A stretch of 64,000 bases of DNA, taken from contig ML986682.1 in the NCBI GenBank assembly GCA_010094045.1, forward strand, positions 24,892 through 88,891, in the 5' to 3' direction. The stretch is from Lojkania enalia (taxonomy: Eukaryota > Ascomycota > Dothideomycetes > Pleosporales). A model generated the notes under the pieces. That model saw nothing but the letters and a program-made list of their open reading frames with translations, made no database searches and had not been told where the DNA came from. The first letter of the stretch is position 1, and the number at the start of each line of letters is the position of its first letter. This document shows positions 46,555 through 56,545 of the stretch, one piece after another. The translations under genes were made by a program, and so were the position numbers.

Positions 46555-48684
46555 ATGGCGGCCGATAAGCCCAACTGCATTGTCGTAGCTGTTGATTTCG
46601 GTAGAGTTTGATTGTATCTATGCTTCAGCTGCAGCCACAGTTAACCGGAATTCAGGGACAACTTACTCAGCTGTCGCATGGGCAGAGACACACAAAGTTG
46701 GCACAAAGCAGCGAAATTGTAGTAGAAGCCACTTTTGCAGCTAACGGTATTCAGCCTTCAGATTCTAACGTCATCAAGACGTGGCCAGAAAATGGTACTA
46801 CGGACGAGAAGGTTCCCACGTGGGTATCCGTGATAACTAGTCAGTTGTAACCGGAGCTTAACAATTGACATAATGTAGTGTATCCCAATATCCGAACGAA
46901 ACAGAATATCTGTGGGGTTTCTCTGTTGACAATGACCAACCGAGGCACGAATGGTTCAAGCTATTACTTGAACCAAACGAAATTGGGAGCAAATCTCATC
47001 TGGCTACCCGGTATCCAACGCTTTTGGCCGCCCCCGATGACAATCGTTCATGTCAGACCCTAGTAACTGACTACCTGAGGGCTTTGCATAACCACACGAT
47101 GGAAACTATACAATCACATTTCACAAACGGGAAGAGGGCTCTCGGAGAGATGCCAAAGAAGTTTACAATCTCTGTTCCAGCCATGTGGTCTGAGAAAGCA
47201 AGAGACGCCATGGTCGAATGCGCGCTAGAAGCAGGTATGGGAAATAGTAAAATGGATATAAATATTGTCACCGAGCCAGAGGCAGCGGCGATTTACTCGT
47301 TGAGGAAAATGGCCCATCACCTAGAGGTTGATGACATTTTTGTTGTCTGCGACGCTGGTGGAGGGTTCGTTTGTCTTCCCTATCCTTTCAGTGCGGGGAG
47401 TATATCTGACAGACTATAGAACCGTCGATCTAATTTCATATAAGGTCGAGAACCTTGAAGCTTGCCCAGTTGTGAGGGAGGCAACAGAAGGATCAGGGAA
47501 GACTTGCGGGAGCTCGTTCCTTAACCGGATCTTCGCAATGCATATGAAGGACCAATTCGCAAACAATCGGCAATCAGGATGGACAAATGACAACCTTGGG
47601 GACGTCATAGAAGACTTTGAAAAAGTGAAACGGAATTTCAGCGCAGCACAGCCACACAAGAAATACACGGTCAAAGTGAATGGCCTTCAGGATCCTAGAA
47701 TCCAAAGCAACAAACTCTATCTTTCGGTGGAAGATTTGAAACCCGTTTTTGACCCAGTTATTAACGAGATTGTTGGCCTTGTTCAGGGACAAATACGAGC
47801 AACAAACTCAAGGGCTAAGGCTGTATTGCTTGTCGGCGGTTTCGGACAAAACAAATACCTGAAACATCGAATCGAGACGGCCGTCGGAAAAGACGTCGAG
47901 GTTCTAGACAGTGTATCGCCGTAAGGAAACTACCCTGGCAAAGACGATAATCTGCTAAATAAACTCGCAGTCGCACAGCTGTCGTAGAGGGGGCTCTACT
48001 AAGTGGGCTAATGGGAATTTTGGACGAATCCAGCAATGAAGAGGGGATTACCAAGTTGACTTCTCGATACGCCCGAAAACATTATGGTACGATCTGTATG
48101 GAGGAGTGGCGCGAGCTGGATGGCCCGATGAGAAAGTAAGCTTGAATAAAAGAGGCCTAAGCCGAGGAACGTCAGAGCTAATGACTCGACAGAGTGCAAT
48201 CTCCGAATGGGCCGCCTTTAGTTAAGGTCATGGATTGGTTTATTGAGAAAGCAAGCAAAAAATACGACATAGATCAATCAAATGCTAATTCATCTTGTAG
48301 GGTCAGGAAGTACTGACGTCGGTCCCAAAGCTAGTACCATATCAATTCAAAAGAGCTATGGCCAAAGGCCGTCCGAAAGAATTCCAAGTAGCAATCTACT
48401 CTTCAACCAAGCAACCATCACCGAGGTATCCAGAGGGTACAGCATGTCTAAATTTTTTGTCTCTATGGTTCACTGACATATTATCAGACGCTACAGAACT
48501 CGCCATATTGACGGCGAATTTGAGTACTATCCCCGAGAGAGATTTCGAGACAGTGTATGATGGCGACGAGAACTATTGGAAGGTGGACTTCTCAATTAAG
48601 ATGACTTGTCATACAGCTGTAACTCGATATTCCTTCACTCACAAGAATAAAGAATACGGCAATATTGAAGCTGAGTATGCTTAA
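46555..48684 (+). CDS. Hsp70-like ATPase, 9 exons, 564 residues, intact
   Basis: Exons: 46555-46600, 46656-46696, 46755-46819, 46879-47364, 47420-47920, 47971-48135, 48193-48250, 48301-48436, 48488-48684. They sum to 1,695 nt, open throughout. The actin/Hsp70 ATPase fold is clear: phosphate-1 VVAVDFGTTYSAVAW (10-24), connect-1 TEPEAAA (182-188), phosphate-2 VVCDAGGGTVDL (206-217), and the adenosine motif VLLVGGFGQNKYL (348-360), followed by RTAVVEGALLSGL (381-393). The C-terminal part has MDWFIEKGQ and VPYQFKRAM, as in the divergent fungal Hsp70-like family rather than canonical chaperones. It lacks the usual substrate-binding domain and EEVD tail. ATP binding and a chaperone-like role are inferred; clients are unknown. 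ATG context GACATGGCG. Every intron is 50-59 bp. One uses a GC donor and one is 51 bp without stops. No RIP damage. Confidence 0.9.
46601..46655 (+). other. Intron 1 of the Hsp70-like gene (55 bp)
   Basis: GTAGAG...TTCAG with a TTAAC branch-like site. It splits the first Gly codon of DFGTT, a phase-1 intron inside the phosphate-1 loop. Confidence 0.85.
46697..46754 (+). other. Intron 2 of the Hsp70-like gene (58 bp)
   Basis: GTTGGC...CTAACGGTATTCAG. It joins AWAETHK to PSDSNVIKTWP; the alternative donor and acceptor pair in the region breaks this match. Confidence 0.8.
46820..46878 (+). other. Intron 3 of the Hsp70-like gene (59 bp)
   Basis: The donor GTGGGT fits GTRNGT and the acceptor is GTAG. 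It joins KVPT to VSQYPNETEYLWGF. Confidence 0.8.
47365..47419 (+). other. Intron 4 of the Hsp70-like gene (55 bp)
   Basis: GTTCGT...CTGACAGACTATAG. It interrupts the phosphate-2 loop between DAGGG and TVDL, with an ideal CTGAC branch site 9 bp from the end. Confidence 0.9.
47921..47970 (+). other. Intron 5 of the Hsp70-like gene (50 bp)
   Basis: Donor GTAAGG, branch-like CTAAA, acceptor GCAG. It joins LDSVSP to RTAVVEGALL. Confidence 0.85.
48136..48192 (+). other. Intron 6 of the Hsp70-like gene (57 bp)
   Basis: Donor GTAAGC, CTAAT branch-like site, acceptor GACAG. It joins ELDGPMRK to VQSPNGPP. Confidence 0.8.
48251..48300 (+). other. Intron 7 of the Hsp70-like gene (50 bp, GC-AG)
   Basis: GCAAGC...GCTAATTCATCTTGTAG. 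No GT donor exists in the interval. Using the GC donor joins MDWFIEK to GQEVLTSVPK in phase 0, exactly as the family requires. Confidence 0.75.
48437..48487 (+). other. Probable intron 8 of the Hsp70-like gene (51 bp, stop-free)
   Basis: GTACAG...CACTGACATATTATCAG. The 3' end is a textbook fungal acceptor with CTGAC. The length is divisible by three and contains no stop, so retention would insert 17 residues. Removal joins SPRYPE to DATELAILTANLS, which is more family-like. Confidence 0.6.
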
Positions 48685-48879
48685 ATCAAAATTCACGGTT
48701 TAAGTTGCTTCCCAGCGCCTCGTTGTTCCTTGTTTTTATCTATACTACTTAGAAGGGTTTCTTTCCTTTTTCTCCTTTAAATCAAGTTCCTAATTAACTA
48801 ATAAGATATCTATTATAGAATAGTAAAGGTTTTAACAATAAAACTTATATTTCTAATCTATAGTATAAAAGTAATAATA
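48685..48879. other. 3' flank of the Hsp70-like gene and right edge of the island
   Basis: Normal composition continues to about 48,725 and then becomes AT-rich. An AATAAA at 48,837 could be a polyadenylation signal but may be chance in AT-rich DNA. Confidence 0.4.
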
Positions 48880-48881
48880 TA

Positions 48882-51240
48882 GTTTATAAGCGAGCTGTAA
48901 ATATAAGTAAGCTGTAAACCCTATAAAGTCTCTAAGCCTTTTATAGTATATAGTATTATAACGTATTAATTTACTATTAATATAATAGCTATAATATATT
49001 AAGAAGCTTCTATAAAAGCCTTCTTATACGTACGTAAATTATGCCTAGGCTTTCTATAGTATATATAGTATATTAAAGCCTATTAGCTCGTACCTAATCG
49101 CGTCTTATCTTACTATATTTCTTCTTCTAATTACTACTCAACAGCCTTTTAAGTAATAATATCCTCTCCCTCTACTTTTATTAGAGTTCTCTACTTTTAG
49201 ATTTACTTCTTTTTACGCTTTTTATATATTATTATAGCCTTATTTACTTTCTTAAGGCTTAAGATTCGCTTATATATAAGTACGATCTAATATATCACTT
49301 TAAAAGAGCTTCTCTCTAGCTAATTAAGCCTTTTAATAATAGAAGTAGATAATAAGCTTTTATACGCGCGAATCTAATCGTAAATCAATATTACTTAGTA
49401 TTTTAATATCTTATACTATCTTAGATAGAGATACTAGTAATAGTATCTAAAGCTTTATATTAAGCTTTAAAATTACTACTTCTAAATTATATAGAACTAG
49501 ACTAGTATTTTAAAAACTAATATAGATATTCTCCTTTATAATTAACTAGTTATAAGTAGTATAAAAAACTAGTAGAAATTTAAGTTTAGTAATATAGTTA
49601 ATATAGTTATATATTAGGCTCTTAATCTAGTACCTATATACTTACTTTAATAGTAAGAAGTAGCTAATATCTAGTAGCTATAGGAGGTACGATAAATATA
49701 GCGGTATATAAAGAGTATATATATTATTCTCTTTATAAATATCCTAGAATTTAAATAAGGTATAGCTATTATAGCTTTTAATAATTAGTAGCTAGCGCGT
49801 ACCTATTCTATACCCTACTATATATTGAATAAAGTATTATAACTAGTTAATATTAAATTTAATATTAGTCTAGCTATTATTATTTAAACTAATTACCTAA
49901 TTACCTAGTATATTATTATTCTTATATTAGGTAGAGAGATAGTACTAGCTAGTAAAGATAAGAAAAAATAAGATTATCTACCTAATAGCGTTAATTCTAT
50001 AGATTACTATTATCTACTTATAATTATTTAGCTGAATTATTTTTAGCCGGCTGTATCTTTCTAAACCTATAATAACTAGTTAAAAAGATATTTTATCTAT
50101 TAGAAAACTAGTTTTATTAAAGTTAAATATATTCTTATTATAAATAATATAGGTAGCTTTTATATATATTATAAGCTTAAACTAGATATTTATAATTTTA
50201 GGATCCTTATAAAGAGCTTACTATTAATTATAGGATAGATTAAATTATATTATAAAGCTGTCTATTTACTTAATAAAGTTTCTAAACTACTATTAGCTAA
50301 TATAACTAATACTATACTTAGTAAGCAACTTATTTACTATATTTTATATAGTATTTAGAGTAGATATAAAGACATATAAATATAGGTTAAGTATATATAT
50401 AATAATTACCTTTTCTTCTAGCTTAATAAGCTTCTTTAAGTTAGATTAGTAATTATATTATATAGGCTTTCTAGTATATTAGCTATAAAGTATAATTTTA
50501 GAAATATTAAATATTACTATAGTAGAGTTAATACTCTAGATATAATTTTAATTAATAGCTAAAATAGTTAGAAAGATATCTACTTTACTATAAGATAATT
50601 AAATAGTAGTATTAGTAGTATAACTCTATACTATTATACTACTACAACTAAAAGGTATAAATAATTAATATTATTAATTATAGGTGTAGAATAGTATATA
50701 TACTCTTATATTATCTTCCTTCTTAATAGTATATACCTTAGATATTCTAAGAGATATAATATATAAAGGTAGATATTAAAACTTTTAGCTCTATTAGATT
50801 AACTATTTAATTATTTCTAATTACCTCTTAAATATATTTATATAGATATATTTATAAGTATATATCTATATATATATATATATTAGATCTTCTAGTAACT
50901 CTTAATATAATATTTAAAGGAGCTATTTTATACTTTAACTTTTTTATAAAAAGCCTATTAGACTAAACTAGCTTTTATATAAATTAAACTTACAACCCTA
51001 TAGTACCGCCTATTAACCTTATATACTAGATAATATTAATTATAATATTAGTAGTATAATTCTATACTATTATACTACTATAACTAAAAAGTACAAATAA
51101 TTAATACTACTAATTATAGATATAGAATAACATATATACTCTTATAAGTAGTTAATAAAACTATTATAGTTAATAGATAATATAGTATAGAAAGTTTATA
51201 GAGTTTATAGCTCGCTTATATTTATAGCTTATTTATAAAC
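48882..51240 (-). mobile_element. Fot1/pogo-type transposon relic with a nested miniature LTR element (2,359 bp)
   Basis: TA lies at 48880-48881 and 51241-51242. The terminal inverted repeats begin GTTTATAAGCGAGCTGTAAA, with AAGYRAGCT motifs 17 bp apart. A decayed transposase is on the minus strand; the stretch around 49,590-49,800 aligns with the same part of copy 2. Without the 537-bp insert and its duplicated 5 bp it would be about 1.82 kb, the usual size. It begins less than 200 bp from the end of the Hsp70-like gene. Confidence 0.85.
50610..51146 (-). mobile_element. Miniature LTR element (TRIM-like), 537 bp, 101-bp LTRs
   Basis: Two direct repeats of equal length (50610-50710 and 51046-51146) flank about 335 bp with no coding capacity. 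The repeats start TATTAGTAG and end CTCTTATA, which are RIP forms of TGTTAGTAG and CTCTTACA. A 5-bp duplication AGTAG is present on both sides (50605-50609 and 51147-51151). A pyrimidine run at 50711-50724 (TTATCTTCCTTCTT) is a polypurine tract on the minus strand, directly before the LTR in that orientation. It must be mobilised in trans by another retrotransposon, if ever. Confidence 0.75.
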
Positions 51241-51275
51241 TATATTAGAGTTTAATAGAGAGAAGATATACCTTA

Positions 51276-52964
51276 ATATAAAGTACTATTAAGTAAGCTA
51301 CCCTATTAAGTAAGCTAAAATTTCTTAGTAGCGAATATAATAACTATAATATATAATACTTTAACACCTATAAAAAGATAATATTTAATAAGAAAATCGA
51401 TTTAAGTTTACTCTTTAAATATATAAAGCCGGCTAAATCTAAAGCCTATAAGCTGCTACTAATATATATAGTATACTACGACTAACTCTTTAATAGAAAT
51501 ATAAAGGAATTTTTATATATACTAATTATTATATAAACTACTAAAAGTTAATTATAATTTAAAAGTAGATAATTATATAATATATTTTTAACCTAAATTT
51601 CTAAGGATTTACGCCTTAGCTATATAAGATAGTAGATATAGTAGATAAACTATTAACTATATATAGTAAAAAGCTAGTAAATAAGAATTAGGCTAAGAGA
51701 CTTATAATATATATAAATAAGCTTAAAATAGTATTTAATTAGGTAAAGAACTACTAGAAGATATAGTAAGAGAATTCTAAAGTTATTAGTATATAGTTTA
51801 AGCTTATTAAAGAGATAAAAGCTATATGTAGTATTTATAATAAGGATATATATAACTTTAATAAGAATAACTTCTAAATAAATATAATTAGATTTATAAA
51901 AGTTATTATAGGTTTAGAAAAATATATAAGATTTAATCTTATATAGCTAGATAATTAAGAATAGGTTACTATTATTCAGAGTATCTATATAGTAGGGTAT
52001 ATAACCCTACCTTTTATTATCTATAAAAAGTATATCTATATCTCTATTTAATATAAGAAAATAGATGTACTATATAATTAGAAGTATTTAGTATCTAAAA
52101 ATAGCTAGACGAATAATATACTTAGTCTTAAATAGTTAAAGTACTTTAATACTTATATAAAAGCATGTTAGGTAGGAATATATTAGCTACTAATTCTAGA
52201 TAGCTATAAGAGCTACTTTAACCAGAATTTTAAGGACCACTACCTTAAGAATAAGATTCTTACCTTCTATATACTAGTCTATTTAATATAGTTTACTTTC
52301 GGCTTTTAAAGTAGAAGTACTCTTAATATATATAAGACTTAGTATACTAGTATATCTTCTATATTAATAAGAAAAGCTTTCTACTAGCCTTTAGAAATAT
52401 ATTTTTTAGTATATTTATATATAATAACTATTAAAGGCTTTTAAAATATTAAGTTTAATTCTTTTAAATATATAGATAGTATTTAAACGTTTTAAAATAT
52501 AATTATATATCTTATTAGGACTTCCTATATTATAAATGCTATAGGTATTAAAGACTCTAAATAATATATTTAAATTTTTATCTTAATTAAAATTTATATA
52601 AAATTCTTTTAACTTATTATTTATAATAATTTAGAGTAGATTTATACAACTTATTAAAAAGGCTAAATTAATACTATATTAAAATATACTTATAAACTCT
52701 TAGATTACTAAGTTTAAAAAATAAATAGAGATATTAAGTAAAAATTATATAAGAGAAAATAGATATAGAAACTATAGTAGAATTAGGTATAATATATAAA
52801 TATATTAGATAGATAAATCTACTTCTTTTAAATTAAATATAAGTACTTAGAATATTTTTTAGGATAATTCTAATAATAGTTTAACTAGTTAAAGTTAGTA
52901 GATTTAGAATACTAAGAAATTTTAGCTTATTTAATAGTATAGCTTACTTAATAGTACTTTATGT
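51276..52964 (+). mobile_element. Fot1/pogo-type transposon relic (1,689 bp)
   Basis: TA at 51274-51275 and 52965-52966. TIRs of about 55 bp read ATATAAAGTACTATTAAG at the left and CTTAATAGTACTTTATGT at the right, each with two AAGTAAGCT-type motifs 17 bp apart. A decayed transposase is on the plus strand. The segment LILDSYKSYFN (for a LVLDGHxSH type motif) is near 52,195. Confidence 0.85.
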
Positions 52965-52966
52965 TA

Positions 52967-53052
52967 TATAAGATAATATTATCTTAAATTAAAAAAGGGG
53001 GACTAATAATTTATATATAATTAATTTAGATAATAATAATATATATAAGAAA
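52967..53052. other. Short AT-rich spacer between two pogo elements
   Basis: 86 bp of AT-rich DNA with a short purine run; nothing recognisable. Confidence 0.5.
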
Positions 53053-53054
53053 TA

Positions 53055-55109
53055 ATATAAAATACTATTAAATAAACTACCCTATTAAGTATGATAAAAT
53101 TTCTTAGTATTCTAAACCTAATAATTTTAACTAGTTAAAATATTATTAGAATTATTTAAAAAAATATACTAAGTATTTAAATTTAACTTAAAATAAGTAT
53201 ATTTATCTATCTAATATATTCGCGTATTATACTTAATTCTATTATAACTTTTATATTATTATATACCTAGTTAAATCCTCTCTTACCTATCTATATAATA
53301 AACTTTCTTTAAGTTTTAAGGTACTTTAAAGGTTTTAGTAGCTATTTATACTAATCTCTTACTATATTCTATTATTCTATTTTATTATATCCGCTTTCTC
53401 TTATATAATTTTTACTTAGTTAGTATTTCTACTTACTTTTTAAACTTAGTAATTTAAGAGTTTATAAGCGCGTTTAAATATAGTATTAATTTAGCCTCTT
53501 TAATAAGCTGTATAAACCCGTTCTAAGTTATTATAGATAATAAGTTAAAAGAGTTTTATATAAGCTTTATTTAAAATAAAAATTTAAGAGTATTATTTAG
53601 AGTTTTTAATATCTATAATATCTATAATATAGAGAGTTCTAGTAGAATATATTATTATATTTTAAAGTATTTAAATACTATCTATATATTTAAAGGAACT
53701 AGATCTAATATTTTAAAGGCTTTTTAATAGTTATTATATATAAATATATTAAAAAACGTACTCTTAAAAACTAGTAAAAAACCTTATTAATATAAAAAAT
53801 ACGCTAGTATACTAAGTCTTATATATATTAAGAGTACTTCTATATTAAAAGCCTAAAGTAAACTATATTAAGTAGTTAGAGAATATATAATAAATAGGCT
53901 AGTATATAAAGGGTAAGAATCTTATTTTTAAAATAGTAGTTCTTAAAATTCTAGTTAAGGCGGTTCTTATAACTATTTAGAATTAGTAGCTAATATACTT
54001 TTACCTAATACGCTTTTATACGAGTATTAAAGTATTTTAACTACTTAAAACTAAATATATTATTTATCTAGCTATTCTTAGATATTAAAAGCTTCTAATT
54101 ATATAGTATATCTATCTTCTTATACTAAGTAGAGATATAGATACGCCCTTTATAGATAATAAAAGGTAGGGTTATATACTCTACTACATAGATACTCTAG
54201 ATAATAGTAATCTACTCTTAATTATCTATTTATATAAGATTAGATTTTATATATCTATTTAAGCCTATAATAACTTTTATAAACCTAATTATATCTATTT
54301 AAAAGCTAGTCTTATTAAAGTTATAGTAAGAGGCGAATCTTATCTTAGAGAGGAAGATAAGGAGCTGAACTAGTTAATTAAAGATAGCTAGCGGGCTATA
54401 TTTATATATATAAAAAAGGGGTATATTAGCTAATATCTAGTATAATATCCGGCGTAATATTATCTGTAATATTATACATTAATATCTAATATAGCTTAGT
54501 AGACTAGCTAAAAATCCCTATAATTAAAGTTATATATATCTTTATTATAGATATTATATATAGCTTTTATCTCTTTAATAAATTTAAATTATATATTAAT
54601 AATCTTAGAATTTTCTTACTATATTTTCTAATACTTCTTTACCCGATTAAATACTATTTTAAGCTCGTTTATATATATTATAAATCTTTTAGCCTAATTC
54701 TTATCTACTAGCTCTTTACTATATATAGCTAATAGTTTATCTACTATATCTACTACCTTATATAGCTAAGACGCGAATGGTCGCAAATCTAGGTTAAGAA
54801 TATATTATATAATTATCTACTCTTTAGTTATAGTTAACTTTTAGTAGTTTACATAGTAATTAGTATATATAAGAGTTTCTTTATATCTCTACTAGAGAGT
54901 TAATTATAGTATATTAAATATATTAGTAGCAGCTTATAGATTTTAGAATTAACTAGCTTTATATACTTAAAAGATAAATTTAATTCTACCTTCTTACTAA
55001 GAAATATCTCTTTATAGATATTAAGGTATTATATATTATAGTTATTTTATTTACTACTATAATATTTTAGCTTACTTTATAGAATAATTTACTCGATAAT
55101 ACTTTATAT
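53055..55109 (-). mobile_element. Fot1/pogo-type transposon relic with a probable small insertion (2,055 bp)
   Basis: TA at 53053-53054 and 55110-55111. TIRs are of the same subfamily as 51276-52964. A decayed transposase is on the minus strand. About 210 bp at roughly 54,315-54,525 has no match in the sister copies and is bracketed by ATTAAAGTTATA-like repeats. The 5' end of the transposase is shared with the fragment 43020-43491. Confidence 0.8.
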
Positions 55110-55111
55110 TA

Positions 55112-55177
55112 GTAGATAATATAATATAATATTACGAACGTTTATATATAATATATTCTACTATTAAAATAGCTAAA
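55112..55177. other. AT-rich DNA at the G2 insertion site
   Basis: 66 bp ending in CTAAA, the G2 target duplication. The matching flank resumes at 62,054 with CTAAA and continues into a pogo fragment. Confidence 0.5.
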
Positions 55178-55547
55178 TGTAACAGCTCTTCTAATTAGAC
55201 CTAGTATAGGGCGGGGTGATAACTAAGAGTGATTACGTGCTGTGAGGTGTATTGTTCTTATAGGCTTATAATAGAAATGCGTAAGTAGAGTATATAAAGG
55301 ATATTTAAGTTAACTATAAAGAGTTATAAAGATTGGAGTCGTAAGGTTATTAAATATAATTTGGTTCCCTTATTATTTTCTTGTTTAGTTACTTAGTTAA
55401 CTGAGCTACTAAGTATACTCAGTTACTTAGTTAGCTAAGCTATTAAACGCGTTATATACTTTATACTAGCTTTATTCTTCTAGCTATATAGAGTTCTAGA
55501 TCTTAATTGGGTCTAGTGCGGGGGTTCTAGTAAGGATGCCTGTAACA
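55178..55547 (-). repeat. G2 LTR at the 3' side of the element (370 bp)
   Basis: Begins and ends TGTAACA on the plus strand. It contains a short block of GTTACTTAGTTAACTGAGCT-type near-palindromes at about 55,386-55,442. Just outside, at 55548-55563, the minus strand has the polypurine run AGAAAGGGAAGATAG. Confidence 0.93.
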
Positions 55548-55912
55548 CTATCTTCCCTTTCTAAGCTCTCAGCCCGAGAGTTTTCCCGTTCTAAACTAGT
55601 ATATAGTAGGGTTAATATGCTGTTTTCGCTAAAACTATATATATTTCTAATACCTCTCCTTCGTTGTTTAACTCTAAGTAGATACTATTATACTAATCGT
55701 ATAAACTGTTTAGGTGAAACGATTATACCTTATTCCCGATATTCCCGCAAGGGGTTAACTTATAAAATAGATAAGAAGGAGATACCTAAAAAGTTATATT
55801 ATTTAGAGTACCTTTATACTAGTATATATTTGTTATATAATGCGGATTGCGATACTTAGATTACTTATATATTTTAGTCCTATAATACTAGTTTGTTCCT
55901 AATTCTTCCTAA

Positions 55913-56163
55913 TAGTAAAGCGGGATGCTGAAGTTGTAAAGCTGGAGGAGAAGATCTATCTAGCCTAGGAGGAGTTAGAACAACTTCTTAATAAAGTAGT
56001 AGTAGCTTATATAAAGATCCAGCGTCTTTATAAAATTTGTAAACAAGCGAAGTATAGATAGATAGAGGGTTATAAATATACGTGGGAGCAACTTAAGGAA
56101 GAAGAAGAGGCGGATTATAAGGCGGGTCTCCTTCCTAAGGCGGAGTTACCTCTCGCAACATAA
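55913..56163 (+). pseudogene. Decayed antisense coiled-coil frame inside G2
   Basis: On the strand opposite to the Gypsy genes there is a frame with only a few TAG/TAA stops: DAEVVKLEEKIYLA, then EELEQLLNKVVVAYIKIQRL, then TWEQLKEEEEADYKAGLLPK, ending at TAA 56161-56163. It reads as an acidic, leucine-zipper-like helix. A 107-codon open frame just upstream on the same strand (55536-55859, starting in the LTR with a Ser-rich segment) could be its first part if an intron or indel joins them. The G3 copy has the same region at about 42,045-42,290. Similar antisense frames may be a real accessory gene of this Gypsy family. Confidence 0.4.
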
Positions 56164-56229
56164 TTAATATTATTTAATTCTACTACTCTATCTCTAAGTT
56201 TTCTTCGTAAATTTAGTTTTTATAATATA

Positions 56230-56545
56230 CCTATAACGCTATAAGACTAAGGTTTTCTTCTAGTTTCTAAGTATTATTCTATAAATTCCCGTGTTTATCT
56301 ATTTCTAACTATTTTATTAGATAGTACTATTTACTATTCCATATTTTGTACCTTATTATTCTCTTAACTTTCTATTCTAGATCTTCTCCGTACACGTCTG
56401 CGTTATATACTACTAGTTTAGTATTTTAAGGTACCTTTTCTATAAATACGATATAGAAGATTAGGTGGATTTTTATAGTCGTAGGTAATTTAAGTTAATA
56501 GTTTACGAGTAACATCTATTCTTCAATCTTATATAGTCCGATTTT
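56230..56545 (-). pseudogene. G2 integrase C-terminus and chromodomain (decayed)
   Basis: Minus-strand segments LKLPTTIKIHLIFYIVFIEK (a GPY/F-type module; around 56,500) and YYLIKWLEID-like followed by NTxKLEENL (56,375 to 56,250) match the chromodomain pattern YLVKWxGY...TWEPEENL, with RIP stops at Trp and Gln codons. Confidence 0.7.

Noticed and set aside
46608..46850. Separate 80-codon gene starting at 46608
   Set aside because: Its end (VIKTWPENGTTDEKVPT) is exon 3 of the Hsp70-like gene; the beginning is intron and out-of-frame exon.
48282..48476. 64-codon frame in another phase over the Hsp70-like 3' exons
   Set aside because: It is a shadow frame; the Hsp70-like reading in this interval matches the family (VPYQFKRAM, EFQVAIYSS).
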